64,000 bases of DNA from Owenia fusiformis (Eukaryota > Annelida > Polychaeta > Sabellida > Oweniidae), in contig CAIIXF020000007.1 of the NCBI GenBank assembly GCA_903813345.2, positions 35,926,538 to 35,990,537 on the forward strand, given 5' to 3'. Position 1 is the stretch's first letter, and each line of letters opens with the position of its first letter. Below are positions 25,889-37,912 of this stretch, piece by piece. The translations under genes and the position numbers were made by a program. Below the pieces are notes generated by a model that worked only from the letters and a program-made list of their open reading frames with translations, searched no databases and had not been told where the DNA came from.

Positions 25889-28800
25889 TGTATTAAAACA
25901 GGTATAAGAAAATAATAAAGATTAACAGTTAAATCCCTGCTTAGCATTCATAATATGTTGTAAGAATAAAGAATGATATTAAATTGTAATTTGATTTCAA
26001 TCAAAATTTTTATGAGTATAAGGGTCGTGCCTTAAAGCAATTTTCCCAAAATCATAAGCCACTAGATTCAAATTTTTGGCTTCAAAATCCTGGATGTTGC
26101 TTTTGAAAAAAATATTTCCCAGTTGAATCAAATTCCAATTGATCATCTATTCTATTTACAACTTTGAAATACATATTATTTGGTAAAATCAAAGAAAATA
26201 TTTTTATTCAAAAGACATAATTTTTAGTACAGTTGCAGCCCTTGCTTTATAGCTACGTAGTATAGTCTAGAACATAAACGTTTGTGAGTTGAATAGTTAA
26301 TCAAGACACAATTTGCTTACGACAATTTTCCTAACAATTTGTACCAACATGGAGCCGGCATAATCAGCCGAACATAATTGATATCATTGATTTAACTGAC
26401 TCACCTTTAACGAGATATCAACAAGTAAACAAAGGTCTCCTACACAGGTCAGCAATCCTTTATGTAAACAACGAATAACCGATATCTATATTTGATTTTT
26501 TTACTCAAATCTCAGTGCATAATCAGCACGGTATAGTTGATCAGCGGGATGGCTATTGGTTTGTCCTCTGTCCTCGACGTGTTAAAGTCAACTTCTTCAC
26601 AACTTTTATGTATCCGCTTAGCACACACTGTTTTATAGTGGATATTTGGCCCTGGCTAAGTACACCGGTCAATATTTGAAAACTTCACAGGTTTGAAATA
26701 GATATTCAAATAAATGCTTTTGGATTTATTTCAATAATTGTGAAAACTGTTCCTTTAGTTCCATTCACTTGCCAGGTTTAATGATTTTGTATTTATTTGA
26801 TATTGCGTGTACCGTATTTCGAATCTACTCGACAGGTCACACAGAAAACTTTAATCCTACTTTTAATAAGGAAATAAATAACCTGGTATACAGAAAGCTG
26901 AAAAGGCTGCTCTCCCAACTTGGTGTGACAGTTAAACACTTGACTAGTTAGGTGGATCACAACCAAAACTTGGGTCAAAGTCTCGCTGAAGGATTACACC
27001 CCAATTTCAACAATTTACAACGTGTATCGATAAGAGATTGTAAAATGACAACATTGTATGTGTTTAAGACCAGAGGTACCGCTATTTGTTTGAGATCACA
27101 GGTCATAAAGATACACCTAATCCCAAATATGTACATTCCTCCGATTATATATACATTGTACTGTACAATCTCCAAGTATTAATTTACCTTTCCCTAATCA
27201 AAGGTACACATTGAGGTATCTGGAGTACATGTATGTTGACTATCTACAGAACTGTATTTCCAAATTGATGAACAACACACTCCCATTAAACCTCAACAGG
27301 AATCTAAACACATCCTGTTATATTGTCTGATTAATATTTGTCCACAGTTATTTTCTACTTGTTCTGAAATATTGTCTTCACTTTATCTATTAGAATGCCA
27401 TGCTAAGCCTTTGGGAGTAGATGACCCAGACAAAATGTGACACAAATGCTAAACTAAAGAAACACAATAGGATGTACCGTCAGTAATACTTTATAATGTC
27501 AAGGAATTGCTCTTGAAAGAATTAATAAAAAGAAGACTCAGTGTAAAAGGCACGAGAAAAACAAAAACAAATATATCTAATATTGTCATAGAAACGAGAC
27601 AATGCAAGACTTATCATATGCTCTTAAGTTATGATGTCACAGTGTCCAGATCATTAGTATAATCATCCATGTCATCGCCCTGGCTGCAAAATGAATGTGA
27701 AGGTCACTGACTCAGGTGAAGGTCAAATAGGTCAAGTGAGGGTCAAATGAAGAAAACCCCAACTAAAAGGTCATTTGTATCCAACAATATGAAACCCAAA
27801 TCAAACCCAATTTTACAAAATCAGACAAATATACACTATTTAACCTGAACAATGTTCAAGAAAGAGCAAGACACGACATTTCAAGAACACACATAGGCAC
27901 TTAAATCTGCACTCACCGTGTGACCATCATTCAAAAGGTACAATCGATACTTGTTTGATATAAATCACATTCTGCCTCTTTGAATAAAAGTAACGAAAGC
28001 AGATGTAATAAAATATCTTATTAGTTGGGTATATTGCACGATTTGATGGTGATTTCTCAAGAATGTTCCAATAATGACATGGAAATCTGATTAAGTAGGA
28101 AAAGATGGTTTAAAAACTATGGATGTAAGAGAAAGATAAAGTTGTGCAGGCAAATGATGGAGCTAATGCAAGAATAATTCAATCAGCTTCGGTTATACAA
28201 AGTCGTACATGGGGTTAAAAGCTTTCTTGCCACTTAAATTGCGCTTTTCCATTTGTCATCGTGATGCAATTTCAGCAGCTTGTTTTTTGGTCATGATTGA
28301 CTAAATGCTCATCTCATCATGTCCAAGTTTCTTGATTTTATTCCCGTTTAATCCGTTTGTGCAACGCATTATTCATCACGTCAGACACTCATTTTCTACC
28401 CTTTTAAAAGAAAGCTTCAACCATACTCTGCATTCATTTGAGATAGTCCTTTGATCTAGTCCTAACCAATCAGAAAACAGTTAAAATTCAGCTACCCAAT
28501 CAGAGTAAAATTCCCTGAATTTTATGCTTTCATAAGCACCTGGCATTAAACTATAAAAACTCAATAATATTCATACTTAGTATCTAACATATAACTAGCA
28601 GCAGTAGCACCTACCCGAGATTTTGAAAATAGATTTACACCCACTTGAAAATCCATTTGGACCCACTTGAAAATGAGAAAAATAGGCATATTTTGACCAA
28701 TTTTTGTCTGAATTGTGAAAATGAGAATTTTGCACCCACTTGAGGAAAAATCCTGGAGATCACTGACTATAACCAACCCTTAAACATGAGTATAATGCCA

Positions 28801-29995
28801 ACTCATAGTCCAAACTCTAGATGTAATATAAGGTCCGAAAATCATTCGAGCATTAAGATTTTATTTCAAAACTGTTAAATGATCCACTATAGTCAGAGGA
28901 TAGTGTTGTCAATTACAATGACCACAGGGTAGCGTGGCCTTAGGCAGGATTATGTCCCATAATTGCTCTTTTATTCTCGATGATTGTTCAAATAAAGTTG
29001 ATTGAAAACTACTGAGTTTCAACAACCTTAAACTGACCGATATTAAACATACAAAACTTGTTCACACACTAGTTCTGCACAATCTCGAAATCAATAAAAA
29101 ACTTGCTGATAAAAAATTCATTAAGCATTCACAAATATGAAAATTGAATTTTGATGATGTTGCAAGCAAAATCAATTTAATGTTGATTTATTTAAAGACT
29201 GATCTGTTGATCGATGCAAGTTCAAATATTCTTGGCATTATACTAACATTAATATCAAACTTGCTTGTCATGAATATTTAAATGGGGTTATCACTTGTCA
29301 TGAACTGGGTGAGGCGATGTATATGTTTGTAAATAAAGATCCTAAATAGCATCAAGGGCAAGGATGTTTTTGAGAATTTACAGAGTCGTATTTTCTCCAA
29401 TACCAAAATTTCTAACATTCAATAGGAATCATATAATAATAAATAGCAAAGCAATGTGATAATCGATCATGTTCAATTTGTACCACAAACCCATACAAAA
29501 ATTAATTACTCAAACTCCAGTAAAAATTCTGCCGTTCTAAAACAAAACTTGGAGAGGAAAATGTGACGCCAGTTAAGAATAAAGCATGCAAACAACCCAT
29601 TTAACTTCATGAACATGAGCAGAGCATCGTAATAACCACTAATGAAGATGGACAACGGTGAAGGTTGGCCAGTAGAAAAGTGAACTCAAGACAGCATTTA
29701 CCATTGTACCATAAATCTACTATAAACGTCATCACAATACTGACTTCAAAGAAACGTAAAACCATTTGAAGAAAGTTATTGGTTGGTTTTAAATGGAGTG
29801 TTTACATAGCATTCCTGCTAGCAATATTAGAAAATATAAACTAATTGACACAGAAAGAAAGCAATTCATTAATATTAACTTTATTATTAAACATACAATG
29901 CAATATGAACATACAATACAATATGAACATACAATATTATGCCATATGGACATGCAATGCAAGAGAAACATACGATATTATTATTAAATGCAATA

Positions 29996-30060
29996 TGAAC
30001 ACCTCTTAAGTGGAACACTTTATTGGAACCAAAGGTGTTCCACATATACAATTTATACTA
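29996..30060. mobile_element. Small AAGTGGAACAC hairpin fragment
   Basis: TAAGTGGAACACTTTATTGG and AAAGGTGTTCCACATATA form an imperfect inverted repeat, related to the AAGTGGAACAC sequence at the left edge of the window. Confidence 0.4.
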
Positions 30061-31127
30061 TTTAACTATAACATCTCCATCTGTATCATGAAGAAAATCA
30101 ATGACAAAAAGGTCTCATTGCAATACTTTTCATTGAAGTTCTTACAAAAATACTGAAAGATGAGTCGAGATGATAACTTTGATTAACAACTTAATTACGA
30201 CAACTCAGCACGATAAACCTCACTATACATTTAAATTCTACCTGTATTCTTCTCCCAGTCTCTTAGGCTTTGGTTCAAACTTATCTATAACACCAATAGC
30301 CGTAGCCAATTCTATTTGGTAAGATAATTTATTCCTGCCACACAAAAGGTCAAGAAGAGGCTTTGAACTAAAAGGTTCTAAAAAACGAGATGACCATAAA
30401 AATGACATTTTTACAGGTTTGGACTTAAAACTGTCATAAATTATATGTCTACATGTACTTAAATTTTACAAGTACATATAAAACTTTCAAAATAGCCAAA
30501 GTATATTTTATGTTTAAAACATGAAAAGGGGAATTTGGTCATTTATGTATATTGTACAAAAACAACGACAGGAAGTAAGCCCTAAATTTAAATATTGTTG
30601 TCACCACAGTGATTTTAAGGACGCCACTAGTATATAGGTTAATTGGGAAAAACTACATGTAAATCAAGTATGAGCCAACAATCCCGTTTGATAACAGCTA
30701 GCCATATTTAGACTTAATTATTCATTTAACGAAGTATTCTTTTATCTATAACTTTGAGTCAGCTGTAATTTTGTTCTGATAATCAATTCCTTGTTTATAT
30801 AGTGATAAAAAGCTGATAGACTAATTTTAACGATGAGCAATATGGTATTATTTTGTGCAATGTGGCCTGATTCTATACAAGGTGGTATTATATCATTTAA
30901 GACATGCTTTAAGTGAATGAGCAAAAAACTTTCCTTATTTCCAGATTTTCCTTATTCTATGTGTCAGAGCTTTATAAACTTAGAAACCCTATTTTAAAGA
31001 AGGAAAACCATTGAAAGGGTAGATTTCCTGTTTTTTAATCATTTAGAGAGGTCAACATGGTCAAGTGATGTTTAGCATAAATGTACAGGTATTACAATAA
31101 GTCATTGCAAGGACAGTGAATGTTAAA

Positions 31128-31381
31128 TACAGTAAAACCTGTATCACCTGAACACCAAGGGGACAGGCCAAAGGTGTTCAGATTAGCAGGTGTTCACATT
31201 TTGAGGTTTCATTAACAAAGGAGTCAGTGGAATATTACAAAATCAGGACTGATAGAAAGTATTCATATTGAGAAGTGTTCAGATATAGAGGTGTTCATAT
31301 ACAGATGTGTTCATATAAAGAGGTGTTCATATACAGATGTGTTCATTTGTAGAGGTGTTCATATATACAGGTTTTAATTTA
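31128..31381. mobile_element. Pogo-like MITE with internal subterminal tandem expansion
   Basis: Left end TACAGTAAAACCTGTATCACC. Within the copy, 31289-31370 is a 16-bp tandem repeat of AGGTGTTCATATACAG, 5 units. The right end, CAGGTTTTAATTTA, is mutated. Confidence 0.82.
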
Positions 31382-32079
31382 TAAGCAATACACTTGATTT
31401 GAAGCTATATATTTTATCAGTAACCATTTTACAAAACATGTAGACTATAAAAATGTTATCAAAATCCTTGGTGATATCAAATTGTTAATTGCACGTCCAT
31501 TCATTAATCAAACTAATGTTCATTAATAATATCAATCAAATTATGATGAAACTATTACATGTACTACGAACTGTAATTAAATTCAGATATAAATGTAGTT
31601 TAATTTATTTTTCCTCGTTGCCATGGCACTGCATTTTTTATATCTAAATTAAAACAACTTTTTGATGAAACATTGAAATTAATGTTTATTTTGTGCCAAA
31701 TGAAAACACATCTGATTATATTTTTCTCAGAATTGACATAAAACACGTATTTGTTAAGACTTCAAATTCAATTAAAACTTTAAGGAAACCTTTTCAATTT
31801 CAGGATCTATAAAAAATGCGGATACATGAAATGCATTTAAATATGAAGGAGATCCATTTATAAATGCCATGAAGGCCAATATTATCACAAAGATAAGACT
31901 GAAGTTTGAAAACAGACGTGTCCTTTATTCTATAACATACAAAAATTGTGGTTCAAATCATACAAGGATGCATGCAATTCCAGCTTTGAAAATAAAACTT
32001 TTTCATCCATTTTCTCAAGACAAACTCAATCAAATATATGCTTTAGGGGGGTTAGGTCCCAATGTGAGGATTAAATAGA

Positions 32080-32226
32080 CAGAGGGGGTACATTTGACAG
32101 AGGGGGTAGATTTGAAAGAGGGGGTACATTTGACAGAGGGGGTACATTTGACAGAGGGGGTAGATTTGAAAGAGGGGGTACATTTGACAGAGGGGGTACA
32201 TTTGAAAGAGGGGGTACATTTGACAG
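32080..32226. repeat. 18-bp minisatellite, ~8 copies
   Basis: The unit is GAGGGGGTACATTTGACA, with a GTAGATTTGAAA variant. The 18-bp period keeps several frames open on both strands. Confidence 0.92.
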
Positions 32227-32919
32227 ATGTAAGTGTATGTACAGATGAGTTGGGCCCCTGTAATAGAATCAAGTGTACGCTTTGTAGGATTACCTCCCTG
32301 TGAAATGACCAAATGAATGAATAATTAGAATTTCCATTAAACAATTTCTGTTATCATCTGATGCCACAATCCAAGTTCAATCTCCTTGTACATGTAAAAT
32401 TAAATGACATTTTCAAATACCTGTACCTACAGTCTCCACTCCTGATACAAGATAGGAACATTCCTTCCTTGCTATTCATGATATCAGAGGCCCTCAGGCG
32501 TGTAACATTTGCATGCAAACTTCTTTATGAACTTAACCACAAAACATGTACAATGCTAGTATACATGAACTTTACAACCTGCACTGTTTTGAAAATGAAA
32601 GATAAAACATTGAACGCAAAGTGATATCATACACAATACAAAAAGGAAATTCCAAAATTGCAGTTTATGATTTTTTACATTTTACATGTTTATTTGTCTG
32701 CCAAGAGGAAAATAACAATTTGTAAAAGATGATTGTTTCATGGGTGGTCTTTCATAAGCATTGCATCAATCTTAGTCTTAGTCTGAAACCCTTCACAATA
32801 TTCTTAAAAATGTATTTCTGTACTTTAACCAGTTATACAGTCTAACGAACAATAACAAGAAATGGCTCAACATGATACTACCCTTTCATGCATTTACAAG
32901 GACAAACACTCCTTAAGCA

Positions 32920-33092
32920 AGCCCAAAGCCAGGGGAGTTCAGAGGTAATTCTTTCAAAATCTTGCAGTTTTTCACCATTCTGAACACTTTCAAGTGAATT
33001 TGGCCATCTTGGGGCCAAAGTTGTCTAAAGTAAACCCCCTGGAATTTTTTAAAATTGAGCCCCCCCTGGCAAATCCTGGCTATGTGCCGGTT
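32920..33092. mobile_element. CGTAGCCAG MITE, degraded
   Basis: It runs from AAGCCCAAAGCCAGGGG to GGCAAATCCTGGCTATGTGCC with the usual core. Both ends carry substitutions. Confidence 0.75.
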
Positions 33093-33476
33093 AAGAAACC
33101 TTGAATCGTGAACACATATGTGAGGGTACTGGAAATATGGACACCTGTAATTCTATCACAAAAATCCCAGAAGTCACTTATTAAGGAAACATCATGTTTA
33201 TATCTAACATGGGCATTCAATAAAGCCCATTTTCTAAGGAAAGCTCTATTTCCTCATCTCCCTCAAGGTAAGTCCGACATGGCGATTTCTACAGTGTTCT
33301 TTTGTTTTGTTAAGAAAGGAAGAATTGATGAAAGTTATTTCCGAACAGTCGCCCCCATGTGACCAATAATATTTGCTAAGACATCACGAGGCGTTATGAT
33401 ATAAAGTCAGGATCAACTTCCTGTTACCCCTCCTGCATTTATTTCCAATAACTCTCAAATAATAATGATAAGTAAC

Positions 33477-33684
33477 AGGCCTGTAGCCAGGGGGGGGGGG
33501 GGGTTCGATTGGTTTGAGCGAACCCCTCCCTGGCCAAAAATTCTTTCAAAATCATGCAGTTTTTCGCCATTCTGAGCACTTTTTAAGTGATTTTGGCAAT
33601 TTTTGGACCAAAATTGTTAAAAGTGACTCCCCTGGAATTTTCCTAAAAGTTAACCCCCTTTGGCAGATCCTGGCTACGGGCTTG
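33477..33684. mobile_element. CGTAGCCAG MITE, full length with target duplication
   Basis: It starts CAGGCCTGTAGCCAGG with a long G run and ends CCTGGCTACGGGCTTG. An exact 5-bp duplication, AGTAA, lies on both sides. The open frame 33514-33705 is inside it. Confidence 0.88.
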
Positions 33685-34813
33685 AGTAAGCATGGCCAAA
33701 AATGAATCAGGTCTAGATTTTCATACCAAGAAACATCCTTGAAAATTTCAAATCAATCCTACAAGCAGTTTGGACAACAAAAACATCTCTACAGTGACTG
33801 GGTCAGTGGCCCATAATGTATGTGTGCAGGGATTTTGGCTCTTGCTTCAGCATCCATCAGATTGTATTCTTGGTAAATGTTAAATTATTTTCTATTCGTA
33901 AGGTTTGTCTTCCTCATAACTTCATATCAATTAAGGATCAGTCAAGGGGAACCCATTATCTCCCTACACCTTTGCAATTTTCCTTCATAATGCCCAGATG
34001 CAATTTTTTATGTATAGTAGCCAAAAACTGAAATTAAACAACAATTATAAAATTAAAAAGTCCTTTTTTCTCGATTAACGAAGATCACATTCATATATTG
34101 ACTCATCCTGAACAGCGGGAATGTTCTCAATAACCATTGCAAGTAATAGATCATCATGTAACCCACTGATACAAGCGGGACACCCTCTGTGGGAGTTGAC
34201 AGGGATGGATAAATCTTCCATGTAGTCCACTGTGATTTGGCAGCTCCACCATGGGTGGGAGTGTAACCTTCACGAATACCAACAAAAAGCAGGTATCATA
34301 GTTTATCCTCGAATAACTTGAAATGAAAGAATGAAAATGCCCAAAGTTAACATTTCATAATCCTAAGAAATATGATTAATTAAATTCTAGGAGTGCAAAA
34401 ATCTTTAGTCTTGTATGATCTTAGAGATTTTCTGCCAAGATTGGCACATCCGCCATGGGGAACTCACCTAGAGGATGTTATATGCCAATAATCCTGGAGC
34501 TAATCACAGATTATTTCTATATCATGTCTGATCTAATAGTGTATATACACCAAGGGACTTCATCAGCATGATGAGTTTTGCATGAGGTTTTGACCAAAAC
34601 CCCTCTTCTTTACTATAAGCCAACAATGAAGAGTTGCAAAGAACCATTTTGGTAAGGTAAACTGGTAATGAAGATAGCAACAAAAAAAACATATTTATGG
34701 CAGAATTTATTGACCAACCTGGTAGGTACCCATATGCCTAGAGCATGGCAGTAATATTCCCTTTGGTAACCCAAACTATTTCACAATATACAATGGTAGC
34801 TTATAAGTACATG

Positions 34814-34985
34814 TACAGTATAAGACCTGTCTTGTCTGAAAGCCACTGGGACAAGCCAAACGTGTTCAGATTGGCAGGTGTTCACATCTGAGTTCTTTAA
34901 CCATAGAAGTGTATGGCACAAATGCCAGGTTAAAAAAAAATAGGACTGAAAAAAGTGTTCACTTTGAGAGGTGTTCAAAGAGGTA
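34814..34985. mobile_element. Pogo-like MITE, right end lost
   Basis: TACAGTATAAGACCTGTC, GTGTTCAGATTGGCAGGTG, TGTTCACTTTGAGAGGTG; the terminal TTTTACTGTA is missing. Confidence 0.72.
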
Positions 34986-35085
34986 ATATTGTCTACTATT
35001 ATCAACCCTGCTAAATACGCAACAAGCAACAATTAGGCATATCCCTATAACTAGGCATAATGCATAAGTAGGCATAACCATATAA

Positions 35086-35246
35086 CAAGGTATAACCCAT
35101 ATAACAAGGTATAGCCCATATAACTAGGTATAACCCTATAACTAGGGATAACCCTATAACTAGGTATAACCATATAACTAGGTATAACCCTATAACTAGG
35201 TATAACCATATAACTAGGTATAACCATATAACTAGGGATAACCCTA
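35086..35246. repeat. ~18-bp minisatellite, ~9 copies
   Basis: The unit is TATAACTAGGTATAACCA, with CCTATAACTAGGGATAAC variants. The minus-strand open frame here is a by-product. Confidence 0.9.
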
Positions 35247-35692
35247 TCTGGGTTACTCACCTCAGGAATAGAATAATTCCATGGCACAGACCATAAGAAT
35301 GTCACATTTAATCAAAATCATACTAAACATACAAATACTGTACCCGATTTATTTGCAAAGGGTCAGACAGTTGAACAACCTCGAACATGCTATAAATAAG
35401 TGAAACTACATTCTGCAAGCATTTGTCCTGCCTCATTATCATCTAATTGCATAGCAGTTGATCATAATTATCAATTAGAGCCTAGTTTATTGCGTACAAG
35501 CTGTTGTAGGAAAAAGTTCACATTAATGTACAATTATGAAACAACTTGTTTCTACCAAAGCAATGTGATTTCAGAATCTCACACAAGAGGCAAAACTCTC
35601 AAGCAAAACTTAATTAAAGAAGCTTGGAAAATCCTTATATGGACACAATGACCAAATACAAAACAAGATAAATTATGAGGAAGCATCTCCTC

Positions 35693-36370
35693 CTTAAGAC
35701 CCCCCCCCCCCCTACTTCTAAAACACACATCCTTTTTCCTTATTAAGTTTCATCAGATTCAAAATTATTGATGAAATATCTCTTCCTTAAAGGGTGACGC
35801 ATATCGTTTAGCAAATCGAACGCTCGTTTCTGGTGTTGCTCACCATTTAGTATAAAAGGCTCGATCCATGAATAATACTCAAGGGTTCAAAGGCTCGAGG
35901 TCGTTGTGTCAACACCTCTAACTTTTATATAACATTGGTACAGTATAGATCGTCACACATTTATAAAAGGGAGATTTTCATTTTATATGGGAAGCTTATT
36001 CGAACCCTTTAAGACCCTCCATACTTCTGCAACACACATCCTTTTTCCTTATTAAGTCTCATAAAGTTTCATCAGATTCAAAATTATTGATAAAATATAT
36101 CCTCCTAAAGACCCTCCCATTGCTCCCAACTTCTGAAAACACACATTGGTACAGAATAGATCGTCACACATTTATAAAAGGGAGATTTTCATTTTATATG
36201 GGAAGCTTATCGGAACCCTTTAAGACCCTCCCTACTTCTGAAACACACATCCTTTTTCATTATTAAGTCTCATTAAGTTTCATCAGATTCGAAATTATTG
36301 ATGAAATATATCCTCCTAAAGACCCTCCCTACTTCTGAAAACACACATCACATTTCCTTATTTTAGAGTT
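35693..36370. repeat. 211-bp direct duplication with a partial third copy
   Basis: GGTACAGTATAGATCGTCAC occurs at 35937 and, with one change, at 36148. GGAAGCTTAT, AACCCTTTAAGACCCTCC and ACACACATCCTTTTTCCTTA recur in order. A third partial unit begins near 35693. Confidence 0.85.
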
Positions 36371-36717
36371 TCATCGGATAAGCATATGGCTTTATCCTAT
36401 GCCCAATAGTTTTAGGGAGATATAGGGCTTTATCCTATGCCCAGTAGAGTTTGAGGGAGATATATTGTCTTCTATGCAAAGTAAATGTCGGCAATTTCAT
36501 AAGTGCCTTATTAAAACCTTTTTGGATATTAAGTCAACAGATGTGTCAATTTCCTCAATAATTCTTCCTCGTTTCAGTTTTTACAGCTACCGGTATATTA
36601 ATGTTTTTTACTTTCCTGAAAAGGGCAAATTCCAAGCTGGGTTTTACCAAAAAGTTGAAATATATGATGGTTACTTCTTAATATATTGCAATTAAAATTC
36701 AATTCTAAAAGTTTAAA

Positions 36718-36903
36718 TACAGTGAAACTTGTATACCTGAACACTTCTTTAATCCGTACACTTCTTAATATGAACACTTCGGTCCCGAATTTGTTATGTC
36801 TCATTGACCTACATGTTGAAAAAACCTATTAATGTGAACACCTGCTAATCCGAACACTTTTGGCTGGTGCCAGGGGTGTTTGGATTATACAGATTTTACT
36901 GTA
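36718..36903. mobile_element. Pogo-like MITE adjoining a tandem array of its own end
   Basis: It opens with TACAGTGAAACTTGTATACC and closes with TGTTTGGATTATACAGATTT plus TACTGTA. The closing 27 bp is unit 1 of the array that follows. Confidence 0.88.
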
Positions 36904-37065
36904 TGTTTGGATTATAAAGGTTTTACTGTATGTTTTGATTATACAGGTTTTACTGTATGTTTGGATTATACAGGTTTTACTGTATGTTTTGATTATACAG
37001 GTTTTACTGTATGTTTGGATTATACAGGTTTTACTGTATGTTTGAATTATACAGGTTTTACTGTA
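36877..37065. repeat. 27-bp tandem array of a MITE terminus, 7 copies
   Basis: The unit is TGTTTGGATTATACAGG followed by TTTTACTGTA, repeated seven times with 1-2 substitutions. Each unit is one complete right terminal repeat of the pogo-like MITE. The 27-bp period explains the open frames on both strands. Confidence 0.93.
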
Positions 37066-37800
37066 CATCTACAGTATATTCTGTAAATTAAAATACACCT
37101 ACAGTATATTTGCTACAGGATCTTTGCTAAATAAACATACTACATTTAATTGTTTCATACATATACAAAAACGAAACTGTCATATGATCTCTGATCCCAT
37201 TCAAGTGCCTGCACCTATTTGTTGTTATCAGACCTTAAAAACCACAAATATGCACGTACATGCCATCACGGACATGTTTTCTTAGTTCAGCTTATTTTAC
37301 AAAACTTCTCTATTAAATGTGTTTGAAAGTCCCTGTTTTCTCAAATAAATTTGATAAACTTTTTAGCAAGGATGACAAGTTTTCAAAACTTCCTTGTACA
37401 TGTTTCACGCTTCGGCTTGATTTTGAATTTACAAGTATAACGAAAGTAATATTAAATCAAAAGCTACATTTATGAAGAAGTTCACATGATATCATCAAAA
37501 ATAATTTTATCAACATCCTGCCAAGCCTGTGTACAAAAAGACAAATAATCGACAAAAAAAGAACCACGGTTTGATAATCTTTGTTATTTTCTAATATTAG
37601 GAAATAGTCAAGGAGAAAGCAAAGAGACAATCATACAAGATTTCATTAATAAAATGTGTCCTTAAGCATCCTATAAATGAACCAATATTGATGAGTTTTA
37701 ATATGGCACTCTTCACCCTATTACCCTCGATCAGAGCATCATCTTACACGCAAAATATATTGAAAAGATTAGTAAAATATTCATGCTGTGGAACATAATA

Positions 37801-37912
37801 GAGGGTAGATATAATTCATATAAGAGGGTAGATATAATTCATATAAGAGGGTAGATATAATTCATATTAGAGGGTAGATATAATTCATATAAGAGGGTAG
37901 ATATAATTCATA
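37801..37912. repeat. 23-bp minisatellite, 5 copies
   Basis: The unit GAGGGTAGATATAATTCATA plus TAA is almost perfectly conserved. Confidence 0.95.

Noticed and set aside
26769-27182. Two successive plus-strand open frames of 60 and 76 codons
   Set aside because: Adjacent but separated by a stop; no recognised domain, and the opposite strand is also open there, which points to chance.
28600-28770. Repeated ACCCACTTGAAAAT phrases resembling a MITE
   Set aside because: I could not find a pair of inverted ends or a second copy in the window, so no element is called.
33230-33300. Plus-strand donor CTCAAG|GTAAGT and acceptor TTTCTACAG 45-50 bp apart
   Set aside because: The intron would be too short and no protein-like frame continues on either side.
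35259-35305. Donor GAG|GTGAGT after an open stretch on the minus strand
   Set aside because: Phase 0 fits exon 3, but there is no ATG in frame and no usable acceptor before a stop upstream.
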